A stretch of DNA of 64,000 bases from positions 124,001 through 188,000 of the forward strand of contig CP046179.1 of the NCBI GenBank assembly GCA_014075275.1, written 5' to 3'. Below the pieces are notes generated by a model that saw only the letters and a program-made list of their open reading frames with translations, did not search any database and was not told the DNA's origin. Each line of letters begins with the position of its first letter. Position 1 is the stretch's first letter. Shown here one piece after another: positions 18,822 through 27,543 of this stretch. The stretch comes from Boseongicola sp. (GTDB taxonomy: Bacteria; Pseudomonadota; Alphaproteobacteria; Rhodobacterales; Rhodobacteraceae). The position numbers and the translations under genes are program-made.

Positions 18822-19370
18822 TTGCCATTCCGGCTGAAAAAAACTGTCGCTCTTGTGGGCATGATGGGGGCCGGAAAATCCGCCATCGGGATTGCTTTGG
18901 CGCGCCAGTTGGATGTGCCGTTTCTTGATAGCGATGCCGAGATTATTGCCGCTTCGAGCATGTCGATTGCTGAGATATTCGAACGTGATGGCGAGGCGTT
19001 TTTCAGGCTGAAAGAAAGCCAGGTTATTCAAAGGTTGTTGATGACGGAACAGGGCATTTTGTCCACGGGTGGCGGAGCCTATCTTTTTGAAGGGAACCGC
19101 GCCACGATTTCGCAGTATGGTATTGCGGTGTGGCTCCGCGCAGATTTGGAACTTCTCTGGCAGCGCGTGCGACACAAGAAAACTCGACCATTGCTGCTTA
19201 CCGATAATCCCCGGGCCAGTCTGGCTGCATTGTACGATCAGCGGGTTCCTGAATATGCCAAGGCGGATATTGCTGTGGATGCGCATCCTGATTACTCGAT
19301 AGAGCAAATGACCGACCGGGTTTTGAAGCGATTATTGGAGCGCCCCGATGTGTTGGAGGAGCTGGAATGA
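18822..19370 (+). CDS. aroK: Shikimate kinase
   Basis: The protein of about 182 aa phosphorylates shikimate in aromatic amino acid synthesis. Walker A is GMMGAGKS, followed by DSDAEI, the ERDGEAFFRLKE block, the GGGAY glycine loop and the lid RPLL. The frame is open far upstream, but no ATG or GTG lies close to the domain start. TTG at 18822 gives a normal length, so the exact start is uncertain. It overlaps aroB by four bases. Confidence 0.92.
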   Translation: MPFRLKKTVALVGMMGAGKSAIGIALARQLDVPFLDSDAEIIAASSMSIAEIFERDGEAFFRLKESQVIQRLLMTEQGILSTGGGAYLFEGNRATISQYGIAVWLRADLELLWQRVRHKKTRPLLLTDNPRASLAALYDQRVPEYAKADIAVDAHPDYSIEQMTDRVLKRLLERPDVLEELE

Positions 19371-20482
19371 GCGATACTATTGTGCACGTTCCCCTGGGTG
19401 AGCGAGCCTATGATGTCCGAATTGGCGAGGGTTTGTTGGAACGCGCAGGTGCGACAGTCGCGCCGTTACTTCGCCGCAAGCATGTTGCTGTAATTACGGA
19501 AGAAAATGTCGCCAAATTGCACCTGGAATCGTTGAGGTCGGGCCTGGAAGCGGTTGGCATTACCTGTGCAGTCCTTGTGCTGCCCGCTGGTGAAAAAACA
19601 AAGGGCTGGGATGGATTGACCCGCGCAACCGAATGGTTGCTGTCAGAGCGGGTCGAGCGCAGTGATGTTGTCATAGCGCTGGGCGGCGGCGTCATTGGTG
19701 ATCTGGTTGGGTTTGCTGCGGCGATCTTGCGGCGTGGGGTGCGGTTCGTTCAAATACCGACATCGCTTCTGGCGCAGGTCGATAGCTCTGTGGGTGGAAA
19801 GACGGGCATCAATTCGACAGCGGGCAAGAACCTGATCGGCGCGTTTCATCAACCCTCACTGGTACTGGCTGATATCGACGCTCTGGATACGTTAAATCCA
19901 CGCGATTTTTTGGCCGGCTATGGTGAAATCGTGAAATACGGTCTGCTTGGCAACGCGGATTTCTTTGCCTGGCTGGAGCAGAATGGGCCTGAATTGCTGA
20001 ATGGCGACAAGGATTTAAGTGCGGAAGCCGTGCGCATATCCGTGCAGATGAAAGCCGATATCGTGGTGCGCGACGAGACCGAGCAGGGGGACCGGGCGTT
20101 GCTTAACCTGGGACATACGTTCTGTCATGCGCTGGAAGCGGCAACGGGGTATTCGGACCGTCTGCTGCATGGGGAAGGTGTCGCAATTGGCTGTGCGCTG
20201 TCGTTTGAGGTGTCGGCGCGGGCAGGTTTTTGTTCGCAGGAGGACCCAAGCCGGGTGCGGGCGCATCTGAAAACTATGGGCATGAAGACGGATCTGTCTG
20301 ATATTGAAGGGCAATTGCCCGGTGCCGATTCCCTGATCGATCTGATGGGACAAGACAAAAAAGTCGTAGACGGAACCCTGCGGTTTGTCATGGCGCGCGG
20401 CATTGGCGAGGCTTTTGTCACCAGTGAGGTGCCCGCTGATGTCGTCAAAGATACGCTGACTGAGGCGTTAGAAACGCGCTAA
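19367..20482 (+). CDS. aroB: 3-dehydroquinate synthase
   Basis: The 371-aa enzyme converts DAHP to 3-dehydroquinate, the step before AroK's substrate branch. GGGVIGDLVGFAA (NAD site), PTSLLAQVDSSVGGKTGIN, GYGEIVKYGLLG and NLGHTFCHALEAATGY are clear signatures, including the zinc-binding Glu and His residues. The ATG overlaps the aroK stop, forming an aroKB operon. Confidence 0.97.
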   Translation: MSDTIVHVPLGERAYDVRIGEGLLERAGATVAPLLRRKHVAVITEENVAKLHLESLRSGLEAVGITCAVLVLPAGEKTKGWDGLTRATEWLLSERVERSDVVIALGGGVIGDLVGFAAAILRRGVRFVQIPTSLLAQVDSSVGGKTGINSTAGKNLIGAFHQPSLVLADIDALDTLNPRDFLAGYGEIVKYGLLGNADFFAWLEQNGPELLNGDKDLSAEAVRISVQMKADIVVRDETEQGDRALLNLGHTFCHALEAATGYSDRLLHGEGVAIGCALSFEVSARAGFCSQEDPSRVRAHLKTMGMKTDLSDIEGQLPGADSLIDLMGQDKKVVDGTLRFVMARGIGEAFVTSEVPADVVKDTLTEALETR

Positions 20483-20500
20483 AGTACCCTGCCTGTAACG

Positions 20501-20641
20501 CGTCGGTATGACGTCGGTATTGCGTCGGTGGACCCGAACGGTTCGTTTTGATTTCGTTCTTCTTTGAGGAATGCGGATTTCGATACGAAATCGGAAAAGC
20601 GGGCAGGTGCCCGCTGCCTTCGGCGAGGATATTTTTGGGCC
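20501..20641 (+). repeat. Structured dispersed repeat, copy A
   Basis: Three modules follow aroB. First are three 11-bp direct repeats of a YGTCGGTAT core (from 20501). Next is a hairpin, GATTTCG (20576-20582) ATA CGAAATC (20586-20592). Then comes a 25-bp conserved box at 20617-20641 that begins CCTTCGGCGAGGATATTTTT. A further hairpin, AGCGGGCA GG TGCCCGCT (20598-20615), lies between hairpin and box. The same three modules occur at 60230-60370 in a different order. Confidence 0.7.
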
Positions 20642-20722
20642 AATAATATTCATGACCATCATTCCCAGCACTGCGCGCTGCGCAGCTGAACTTCTCTTGT
20701 TCAAAAATACTTTGGGGGGTCT

Positions 20723-20739
20723 GGGGGGCAAAGCCCCCC
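20723..20739 (-). terminator. Probable terminator downstream of ssb
   Basis: GGGGGGC AAA GCCCCCC forms a seven-pair GC hairpin 28 bp beyond the ssb stop. On the minus strand it is followed about 15 bases later by a short T-run (GTATTTTTG), not immediately, so efficiency is uncertain. Confidence 0.5.
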
Positions 20740-20767
20740 TTGGGTCGCGGACGTCAGTCCGGGAAAC

Positions 20768-21265
20768 TTAAAATGGAATCTCGTCGTCCAGATCGTTGTT
20801 GGCCGGGGCCGGGCTGCGCGACCCACCACTGCTGCCACCGAAATCGCCACCACCGCCATAACCGCGATCATCGCCGCCGTATCCGCCGCCTTCGCCATCA
20901 CCGCCGCCGCCAGAGCGACCATCCAGCATGACCATGGTCGAATTGTAAGGTCGCAGCACGACTTCAGTGGAATAGCGGTCCTGGCCGGACTGGTCCTGCC
21001 ATTTGCGCGTTTCCAACTGGCCCTCAAGATACACTTTTGAGCCTTTACGCAGATATTGCTCGGCAGTGCGGGCCAGCGGTTCAGAGAAAATCGCCACGCT
21101 GTGCCACTCTGTGCGTTCACGTTGCTCGCCTGAACTACGGTCTTTCCAACGTTCAGATGTGGCAATCCGCAGGTTGCAGACTTTGCCGCCGTTCTGGAAT
21201 GTACGCACTTCGGGGTCACGCCCCAGGTTGCCCACCAGGATCACCTTATTTACCGAACCTGCCAT
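20768..21265 (-). CDS. ssb: Single-stranded DNA-binding protein
   Basis: The 165-aa protein has an N-terminal OB fold ([21 protein letters not shown], residues 5-110), a flexible glycine-rich linker and the acidic tip DLDDEIPF that recruits partner proteins. It coats single-stranded DNA in replication and repair. The ATG at 21265 is preceded by GGGAGG. An open frame continues upstream to 21628 but without family similarity. Confidence 0.97.
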   Translation of the reverse strand: MAGSVNKVILVGNLGRDPEVRTFQNGGKVCNLRIATSERWKDRSSGEQRERTEWHSVAIFSEPLARTAEQYLRKGSKVYLEGQLETRKWQDQSGQDRYSTEVVLRPYNSTMVMLDGRSGGGGDGEGGGYGGDDRGYGGGGDFGGSSGGSRSPAPANNDLDDEIPF

Positions 21266-21383
21266 GCTTGCCTCCCGCCGATTCCATGTTGTTTCAGGGA
21301 ACCTATACCTGTCGCAACATGGTTTACAGGGGATGAATCGCTCCTGACTGGAATTTCGGGGAAAAAATACATAGTCTCTTCTG

Positions 21384-21995
21384 ATGGCTTTGTTGGGGGA
21401 CAGAAAATTGTGCCGTTTAGGCGGTGCGGCACTTGCGCTTGTTGTAGCCTCGAGCGGATCTGCCCTGGCGGCTGATGCCGCCTCGAAGGCGCGCAAGTCG
21501 CTGTTCTCGGCACAGACCGAAATTCTTGATGGTCGCGCGGCCGAACAATACTCTAGTTCCGTTCGCCTGCAGCCACGCGATATTCTGGTGCCGGGCGCGC
21601 CGGGAAGTGTGCCGCAATATGATGGCACCTATCGGGGCGAGTTTTTGCAATTGGCCCGCGCGGCAGCGGCACGTCATGACGTGCCGCCGGATTTATTCTT
21701 GCGGCTGGTGCAGCAGGAAAGCGGCTGGAACCCGCGCGCAAAGTCGCCAAAAGGCGCGTTGGGTCTGGCGCAGTTGATGCCAGCCACAGCGCAGAGTTTG
21801 CGGGTTGATCCAAGTGATCCTTCGCAGAACCTGGAAGGCGGTGCGCGTTATCTGGCCGAACAATTCCGTCGATTTGGGACGTGGAGACTGGCGCTTGCGG
21901 CCTATAATGCCGGGCCGGAGGCGGTTGAACGTTTTGGGGGTGTGCCGCCCTATCGCGAAACCCAAGGGTATGTGCGGGCCATTCTAGGCAGCTAG
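21384..21995 (+). CDS. Lytic transglycosylase (SLT domain)
   Basis: The 203-aa protein has a signal peptide (residues 1-29) and a goose-lysozyme-like SLT domain. The catalytic glutamate is in [27 protein letters not shown] (shown here only in part), followed by [10 protein letters not shown]. It cleaves peptidoglycan in the periplasm. It lies between ssb and yidD and its stop overlaps the convergent yidD stop at 21992-21995. Confidence 0.92.
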   Translation: MALLGDRKLCRLGGAALALVVASSGSALAADAASKARKSLFSAQTEILDGRAAEQYSSSVRLQPRDILVPGAPGSVPQYDGTYRGEFLQLARAAAARHDVPPDLFLRLVQQESGWNPRAKSPKGALGLAQLMPATAQSLRVDPSDPSQNLEGGARYLAEQFRRFGTWRLALAAYNAGPEAVERFGGVPPYRETQGYVRAILGS

Positions 21996-22225
21996 TCGTC
22001 TTTCTTATTTGGCACGTTATCGATGCCCGTGCCGCCCCATGGGTGGCACCGCCCGATGCGTTTTGCTGCCAGCCAGCTGCCTTTGATAGCGCCGTGTTTT
22101 TCCAAAGCTTCCAACGCGTAGGCTGAACAAGTGGGGTGATAGCGGCAATTGAACCCGACCCAGGGGCTGAAGATCAGCCGATAAGCCCGCACGGGTAAGG
22201 CAATGATATGCGCGAAAGGCGACAT
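21992..22225 (-). CDS. yidD: Membrane protein insertion efficiency factor YidD
   Basis: The 77-aa protein has the family pattern [33 protein letters not shown] and the C-terminal RCHPWGG. It assists YidC-dependent membrane insertion. It follows rnpA with a one-base overlap. In many bacteria yidC comes next, but here it is 11 kb away. Confidence 0.93.
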   Translation of the reverse strand: MSPFAHIIALPVRAYRLIFSPWVGFNCRYHPTCSAYALEALEKHGAIKGSWLAAKRIGRCHPWGGTGIDNVPNKKDD

Positions 22226-22572
22226 CAGTTGTGGGCCTTGGCAAGCGCGTTTTGCAGATCGGTACAGAGGTCCTTGAACAGGCGGTCTGCGGTGGTGTCT
22301 TTGCGGCCGATCAGGACATAGTCAAATCCGGATTGTGCGTGTGCGGGCAGGGTGAGGCGCGCAGCCTCGCGCAATCGCCGCTTGGCGCGATTGCGGGCGA
22401 CGGCGTTGCCGACTTTCTTGGAGCAGGTAAACCCGACGCGGATGCCGGTTGCGTCGTCCGGGTCTCGCTGGCGGTATTGCAGGGTGAAGGCGGGTGTGGA
22501 GATACGTTCTGCGCGGGCGGCTTTCAGGAAGTCGCTGCGTTTTGACAGGATGGTGAGGCCGTTCAGTATCAT
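22225..22572 (-). CDS. rnpA: Ribonuclease P protein component
   Basis: The 115-aa basic protein binds RNase P RNA and helps mature tRNA 5' ends. The signature [11 protein letters not shown] is present, with TKRSDFL-like residues near the start and [15 protein letters not shown]. It lies directly after rpmH, the usual arrangement. Confidence 0.95.
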   Translation of the reverse strand: MILNGLTILSKRSDFLKAARAERISTPAFTLQYRQRDPDDATGIRVGFTCSKKVGNAVARNRAKRRLREAARLTLPAHAQSGFDYVLIGRKDTTADRLFKDLCTDLQNALAKAHN

Positions 22573-22595
22573 TTGCCAATCCCCAGAAACGACAA

Positions 22596-22622
22596 AACCG
22601 CCGTCGGTTGCCCGCGGCGGTT
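22596..22622 (-). terminator. Hairpin between rpmH and rnpA
   Basis: AACCGCCG (22596-22603) pairs with CGGCGGTT (22615-22622) across an 11-base loop. On the minus strand it follows rpmH and is trailed by TTTTGTCGTTT, so it may act as a partial terminator that lowers rnpA expression relative to rpmH. Confidence 0.5.
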
Positions 22623-22645
22623 CCCGTCGACTAAGTCACTTGCAA

Positions 22646-22780
22646 TCAGGCGCTCAGCTTTTTCCGGCCCTGTGCGCGCCGTGCGTTCAGGATCTTGCGG
22701 CCAGCTTTGGTTGCCATGCGCGCGCGGAAGCCGTGGCGCCGCTTGCGGACCAGGTTCGATGGTTGAAAGGTGCGCTTCAT
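22646..22780 (-). CDS. rpmH: 50S ribosomal protein L34
   Basis: The open frame from ATG 22780 encodes 44 residues, starting [20 protein letters not shown] and ending [11 protein letters not shown]. This is the canonical L34 sequence and length. It heads the rpmH-rnpA-yidD operon on the minus strand. Confidence 0.97.
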   Translation of the reverse strand: MKRTFQPSNLVRKRRHGFRARMATKAGRKILNARRAQGRKKLSA

Positions 22781-23065
22781 CGCTTTTCTCCGGGTCGTGG
22801 GCCAGAAATCCCGTTGGATTCGGGGCCAAATCGTTTCGAAGCCCGGTCTCTAAGGGCATCAGATGACCAAGTCAACGCCGGTGAGCCACTGAATTGCAAC
22901 AATCGACGCGAAAAGGCGCGGCAATTGTTACACTCGTGCAGGAATGGCCCGGATTTGGGTCGGGAATGATCACCAGACATCAACCGAGCGTGATCTCCCT
23001 GATAATTCACCCAACGGGGGCGCATCTTCTGGCAGGACAGTGACCACAGCCGGAAAGTGATTGGA

Positions 23066-23803
23066 ATGGCCGATATGACAGAAATTCGCGCACCGAAAGA
23101 AGGTTTGGCCCGGCGGCTGCCCTTGTTGATTATCCTCATCGTTGCAGTGATCGGGGCGTTTACATTACGCGATTACCTGAGCTTTGACGCGTTGGCTGCC
23201 AACCGCGAAGCGTTGATTGCTTTCCGCGATGCCAATTATCTGCTGACGGTGCTGGCGTTTATTGCGGCTTATGTCGTGATTGTTGGGTTTTCCTTGCCGG
23301 GGGCGACGATTGCGACGCTGACCGGTGGCTTTTTGTTCACGACCTTTCCGGGCGCCTTGTTCAATGTGACGGCGGCCACGATAGGGGCGACGGCGATCTT
23401 TCTGGCGGCGCGCTGGGGCTTTGGCGAGAAGTTGGGCGCGAAGCTGGAAGCCTCGGACGGGGCGGTGAAGAAGATCAAGGAGGGGATCGACGAGAACCAA
23501 TGGTCGATGCTGTTTCTGATCCGGCTGGTGCCAGCGGTGCCGTTCTTTGTTGCCAACCTTGTGCCGTCGTTTCTGGAAGTGCCATTGCATCGATTTGTGA
23601 TCTCGACGTTCCTAGGGATTATTCCGGGGGCGGTGGTTTATACTTCCGTCGGGGCCGGTTTGGGTGAGGTGTTTGCCCGTGGTGAGACGCCGAACCTGGG
23701 CATTATCTTTGAGCCGCAGATTTTGTTGCCAATCCTTGGGTTGAGTGCGCTGGCTGCTCTGCCGATCTTGTTGAAGGCCGTGCGCGGCAAGAAGGGGCTG
23801 TAG
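23066..23803 (+). CDS. TVP38/TMEM64 (DedA/VTT) family membrane protein
   Basis: The protein of about 245 aa has five to six hydrophobic segments and the VTT-domain pattern FSLPGATIATLTGGFLF, then FLIRLVPAVPFFVANLVP. Such proteins are thought to move lipids or act in membrane homeostasis. A GTG at 23057 could add three residues. Four bases separate it from the flavin oxidoreductase gene, a pairing found in many alphaproteobacteria. Confidence 0.9.
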   Translation: MADMTEIRAPKEGLARRLPLLIILIVAVIGAFTLRDYLSFDALAANREALIAFRDANYLLTVLAFIAAYVVIVGFSLPGATIATLTGGFLFTTFPGALFNVTAATIGATAIFLAARWGFGEKLGAKLEASDGAVKKIKEGIDENQWSMLFLIRLVPAVPFFVANLVPSFLEVPLHRFVISTFLGIIPGAVVYTSVGAGLGEVFARGETPNLGIIFEPQILLPILGLSALAALPILLKAVRGKKGL

Positions 23804-23807
23804 GATC

Positions 23808-25223
23808 ATGGATCGTATCAAGACAGACGTTCTGATTATCGGTGCGGGCTCGGGTGGGCTGAGCATCGCGGCCGGGGCCGTGCAAATTGGCGCGAAGGTG
23901 GTTTTGCTGGAAGGCCACAAGATGGGCGGTGATTGCCTGAACTTTGGCTGTGTTCCGTCAAAGGCGTTGATTGCGGCTGGGAAACAAGCCCATGCGATGA
24001 AAACTGGCGAGAAATACGGGGTTACACCGGTGATGCCAGAGGTGAACTACTCGGCTGCCAAGGACCATGTTCATAAGGTCATTGAGACGATTGAGCCGGT
24101 GGACAGCCAGGAGCGGTTCGAGGGGCTTGGGGTGCATGTCATTCGCGAGTTCGGAAAGTTCATCAGCCCGACGGAAGTTCAGGCGGGCGATACGGTGATT
24201 ACGGCGCGGCGGATTGTGATCGCGACCGGGTCGGGGCCGTTTGTGCCTCCAATTCCGGGCCTTGAAGACGTGACCCACTACACCAACGAAGACATCTTTG
24301 AACTGCGCGAGAAGCCGGACCATTTGCTGGTGATCGGCGGCGGCCCCATTGGAATGGAAATGGCGCAGGCGCATATTCGGCTTGGCTCGAAGGTGACCGT
24401 TATCGAAGGCCTGAAGGCATTGCATAGGGATGATCCCGATGCTGCTGCGGTGGTTTTGGACCATATGCGAGCCGAGGGCGTCGAAATTGTCGAAGATGCC
24501 ATGGCTGAGAGTATCAGTGAAGCCGATGGCGTCATAACAGTTCAAACCTCGAACGGGTCATTTTCGGGAAGTCATGTGCTGATGGCCGTTGGTCGCAAAG
24601 TGAATATCGACAAGCTGGACCTGAAGGCGGGTAATGTTGACCATGATCGGGCTGTGAAAGTTGGCGCGGATTTGCGCAGCATCTCTAACCGCAAGGTTTA
24701 CGCCGTCGGCGATGCGGCTGGCGGTCTGCAGTTTACTCATGTCGCGGGTTACCATGCCGGTGTTGTCATCCGGTCCATGCTGTTTGGGTTGCCGTCAAAA
24801 GCGAAATACAGCCATATCCCCTGGGTGACCTATACCGATCCGGAATTGGCACAGGTCGGTTTGACCGAAGCCGAAGCGAAGAAACGGCACGGCGAGGCGC
24901 TCACGGTTGTACGTTTTGACTACGACGAGAATGATCGCGCAATTGCCGAGGGCAAAACTGCCGGTTTCATCAAGGTGATGGTGCTGAAGGGCAAGCCAAT
25001 TGGCGCCACGATTGTGGGTGCACAGGCCGGTGAATTGATCGGTGTCTGGGCGTTAGCTATCGCCAACGGGCTTAAAATGGGAGCAGTTGCAGCAATGGTT
25101 GCGCCCTATCCGACGCTGGGTGAAGTGAACAAGCGCGCCGCTGGGGCCTATTTCTCGCCCAAACTCTTTGATAACCCTACGGTGAAAAGGGTTGTCGGGT
25201 TCGTGCAGCGTTACCTGCCTTAA
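23808..25223 (+). CDS. FAD-dependent disulfide oxidoreductase (mercuric reductase-like)
   Basis: The 471-aa protein has the FAD motif GAGSGGLSIAAG at the N-terminus, the redox-active pair in GDCLNFGCVPSK, the NAD motif GGGPIGMEMAQ and a C-terminal dimerisation domain (PYPTLGEVNKRAAG). There is no N-terminal heavy-metal-associated domain, no C-terminal cysteine pair and no mer genes, so true mercuric reductase activity is unlikely. The final dyad normally holding His-Glu in dihydrolipoyl dehydrogenase is PYPTLGE here. Substrate unknown. Confidence 0.9.
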   Translation: MDRIKTDVLIIGAGSGGLSIAAGAVQIGAKVVLLEGHKMGGDCLNFGCVPSKALIAAGKQAHAMKTGEKYGVTPVMPEVNYSAAKDHVHKVIETIEPVDSQERFEGLGVHVIREFGKFISPTEVQAGDTVITARRIVIATGSGPFVPPIPGLEDVTHYTNEDIFELREKPDHLLVIGGGPIGMEMAQAHIRLGSKVTVIEGLKALHRDDPDAAAVVLDHMRAEGVEIVEDAMAESISEADGVITVQTSNGSFSGSHVLMAVGRKVNIDKLDLKAGNVDHDRAVKVGADLRSISNRKVYAVGDAAGGLQFTHVAGYHAGVVIRSMLFGLPSKAKYSHIPWVTYTDPELAQVGLTEAEAKKRHGEALTVVRFDYDENDRAIAEGKTAGFIKVMVLKGKPIGATIVGAQAGELIGVWALAIANGLKMGAVAAMVAPYPTLGEVNKRAAGAYFSPKLFDNPTVKRVVGFVQRYLP

Positions 25224-25244
25224 CGCCCTGAGAAACGAGGCGGT

Positions 25245-26645
25245 ATGTTTCTGAACACGTTATCTGGACGGTTTTTGGCACTCACGATTCTGTTTGTGAT
25301 GCTGGCGGAGGTATTTATCTTCGTCCCGTCCATTGCGCGGTTTCGCGAAGATTACATGATGAACCGCCTTGAGCGGTCGCAGATTGCGTCGCTGGCATTG
25401 CTGGCCAACGACATGATTGATGACGAGCTTGAGAAAGAGCTTTTGGAGAATGCCGGGGTTTATAACGTTGTCTTACGTCGCGATGAGGTCAGCCAGCTTA
25501 TGCTGTCGTCCGAGATCCCATCGCCGATTGTTGCGACATTTGATTTAAGGGATGCCCCCGCGACGACCTTGATCATGGATGCGTCGCGCCGGTTAATCGA
25601 AACCGAAGATCAGGTGGTGCGGGTGATCGGAAACCCGACGCGGGACGCAGGCCAGTTGATAGAAATCACCATGCCGACCGGGCCGCTTCGCGAAGCGATG
25701 ATCGACTATGGAGTGCGGATTTTGCTGTTGTCGGCGGTGATCTCGATCTTCACGGCGACGCTGTTGTTCTTTGCGGTGCGTCAATTTCTGGTGCGCCCGA
25801 TCAAGGGGGTCGTGTCGGCGATGAAAAGCTATGCCGCAGCGCCGGAAGACGCGCGGCGGATCATCCAACCGACGGCTTCGGTCACCGAGTTGAGCGATGC
25901 CGAGAACGCCTTGAAGTCGATGCAGACCGAGTTGACGAGTGTTCTGCGTCAGCGCGAAAGGCTGGCATCGCTGGGCGGGGCAGTTGCCAAAGTCAGCCAC
26001 GATTTGCGCAACATACTTACCACGGCGCAGCTGTTTGCCGACCGGTTGGAGCGCAGTGAAGATCCGGTCGTGGCGCGGATGGCGCCGAAGCTGATGAACT
26101 CGATCGGGCGAGCCGTGAATCTGTGTGAGAGCACACTGGCGTTTGGCAAGGCCGAAGAACCGCCCCCGGCGTTGGATCGCATACCTTTGGCATCGATTGT
26201 TCAAGATGCCATTGAAGGTGAGCGTCTGGCTGCGACCGGTGATATCCGGTTCGAAGATGAGGTGCCGGCAGGCATGATCGTGCGTGCTGATCCTGAGCAG
26301 TTGTATCGTGTCTTGTCCAATCTGGTGCGCAATGCGCGACAGGCTTTGGAGACCGCTGGCAAATCTGGAGAGATTCGGGTGGCGGCCGAGGAAACTGCGC
26401 GTCAGTGGACGGTTAAGGTTTCAGACACGGGCCCTGGTCTGCCGCCAAAGGCACAGGAGCATTTGTTTACACCGTTTCAGGGTGGTGCGCGCAAAGGAGG
26501 CTCGGGGTTGGGGCTGGCGATTGCTGCCGAACTGGTGCGTGGTCACGGTGGTTCATTGATGCTGCGCGAGACGGGCGAGGCGGGAACGACCTTTGCCATT
26601 GAGTTGCCGAAAAGCGTGGTCACAGAAGATCAGGCTGCCGAGTAA
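25245..26645 (+). CDS. Membrane sensor histidine kinase with HAMP domain
   Basis: The 466-aa protein has two membrane segments (residues about 8-28 and 160-185), a periplasmic loop, a HAMP linker, the H-box VSHDLRNIL, and the ATPase boxes N (NLVRNARQAL), G1 (DTGPGLP) and G2 (GSGLGLAI). No response regulator gene is adjacent, so its partner is elsewhere. It lies 21 bases after the oxidoreductase and may be co-transcribed with it. Confidence 0.92.
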   Translation: MFLNTLSGRFLALTILFVMLAEVFIFVPSIARFREDYMMNRLERSQIASLALLANDMIDDELEKELLENAGVYNVVLRRDEVSQLMLSSEIPSPIVATFDLRDAPATTLIMDASRRLIETEDQVVRVIGNPTRDAGQLIEITMPTGPLREAMIDYGVRILLLSAVISIFTATLLFFAVRQFLVRPIKGVVSAMKSYAAAPEDARRIIQPTASVTELSDAENALKSMQTELTSVLRQRERLASLGGAVAKVSHDLRNILTTAQLFADRLERSEDPVVARMAPKLMNSIGRAVNLCESTLAFGKAEEPPPALDRIPLASIVQDAIEGERLAATGDIRFEDEVPAGMIVRADPEQLYRVLSNLVRNARQALETAGKSGEIRVAAEETARQWTVKVSDTGPGLPPKAQEHLFTPFQGGARKGGSGLGLAIAAELVRGHGGSLMLRETGEAGTTFAIELPKSVVTEDQAAE

Positions 26646-26692
26646 AATCGCTCTTGCAAAGCGGGGCGTCCGGCTTTAGATGCCAAGCCCGT

Positions 26693-26769
26693 GCGCTGGT
26701 AGCTCAGTTGGATAGAGTACCTGACTACGAATCAGGGGGTCGAGGGTTCGAATCCTTCCCAGCGCGCCA
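26693..26769 (+). tRNA. tRNA-Arg (anticodon ACG)
   Basis: The 77-nt sequence folds as a cloverleaf: acceptor stem GCGCTGG with CCAGCGC, D-arm TAGCTCAGTTGGATAGAG, anticodon loop CTACGAA giving ACG, T-arm GGTTCGAATCC and an encoded CCA end at 26767-26769. ACG is read as ICG after deamination and decodes CGU, CGC and CGA. Confidence 0.97.
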
Positions 26770-27493
26770 TTTTTCAATGACTTAGCCGATCCGCGTTTGA
26801 TGTTTGATTGTGGATGGATGATCTTCGTTACGGTCACGTTCTCTACATTCTCTGCCTCAGATGAATCACTTTGTTCGCATTATCGGACCGGTCTCGGGCG
26901 TATTTGTCTGTCGCGTTAGCTCTTTGTGCTGACCTGCATACAGTAACGCATAGCGGCTCAGACCTAGCCACTTTGCCTTTGTCATCTCGCCAGCACGAAG
27001 ACCCCGCATCTACACTTCTTTGCGCACCCAAAAGTGTCCCCGAGGGTATGGCAGGGCAGTTCGCAAGGTGTATGAAATCCCCTGCTGGTGAGCGCGCGAT
27101 CATGACGGTCGTCAACGCAAATTCCGGAGCATCGGTCATTCTAGCCGGAACACAGCATCTCACAACAGCTGTTCTTACAAACGGACTTGTGCCGAACGCC
27201 TAAATCGGAAATGAGGACAGCAGCTCGTTAAGTGCGTCAGTCTTTCGACTAACCGACCATTGCTGAGTACCCGAATGGCGGCAGGCTGATCGATGCCGCG
27301 ATATTTTCAACCAGAATTCTGCCGTTAACCTGCTCCGGGCAAACGGTGTCAGATGTCACGACTGGCCAGGCAATCGCGAGCGCGGCGGATTCAGCATCGT
27401 GTATGCTTATGGTGCGCCCTGATGCACCGGCGTCGAATGATGCTCGCTTATTTTGTCCTCTCATCCTACTCGCTTTTTGCAAGCGAGTAACGA
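26770..27493. other. Gene-poor stretch between tRNA-Arg and the arsenite-oxidase cluster
   Basis: About 720 bp hold only short overlapping open frames on both strands (for example 26871-27203 plus and 27249-27482 minus), none with recognisable sequence. A tRNA gene on one side and an accessory cluster on the other suggest an old insertion boundary, but I see no integrase fragment and no second copy of the tRNA 3' end. Confidence 0.5.
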
Positions 27494-27522
27494 AAGCGCC
27501 CGGCGAAAATCGCCGGGCGCTT
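27494..27522 (-). terminator. Rho-independent terminator after aioA
   Basis: AAGCGCCCGGCG (27494-27505) and CGCCGGGCGCTT (27511-27522) form a perfect 12-bp stem with a five-base loop, 22 bp beyond the aioA stop. On the minus strand it is followed by TCGTTA rather than a long T-run. It would end the aioBA transcript. Confidence 0.85.
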
Positions 27523-27543
27523 GTCCGAAACCGTGAATGGTGG

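Noticed and set aside
22781-23065. A replication origin next to rpmH-rnpA
   Set aside because: No dnaA or dnaN gene and no clear run of TTATCCACA-type DnaA boxes; in alphaproteobacteria the origin is usually elsewhere.
23808-25223. A mercury-resistance gene (merA)
   Set aside because: The protein lacks the heavy-metal domain and the C-terminal cysteine pair, and no mer genes are near; only the flavin disulfide-reductase fold is supported.
26843-27482. Open frames of 77-110 codons on both strands between tRNA-Arg and aioA
   Set aside because: They overlap each other, have no recognisable sequence and no clear ribosome binding sites.
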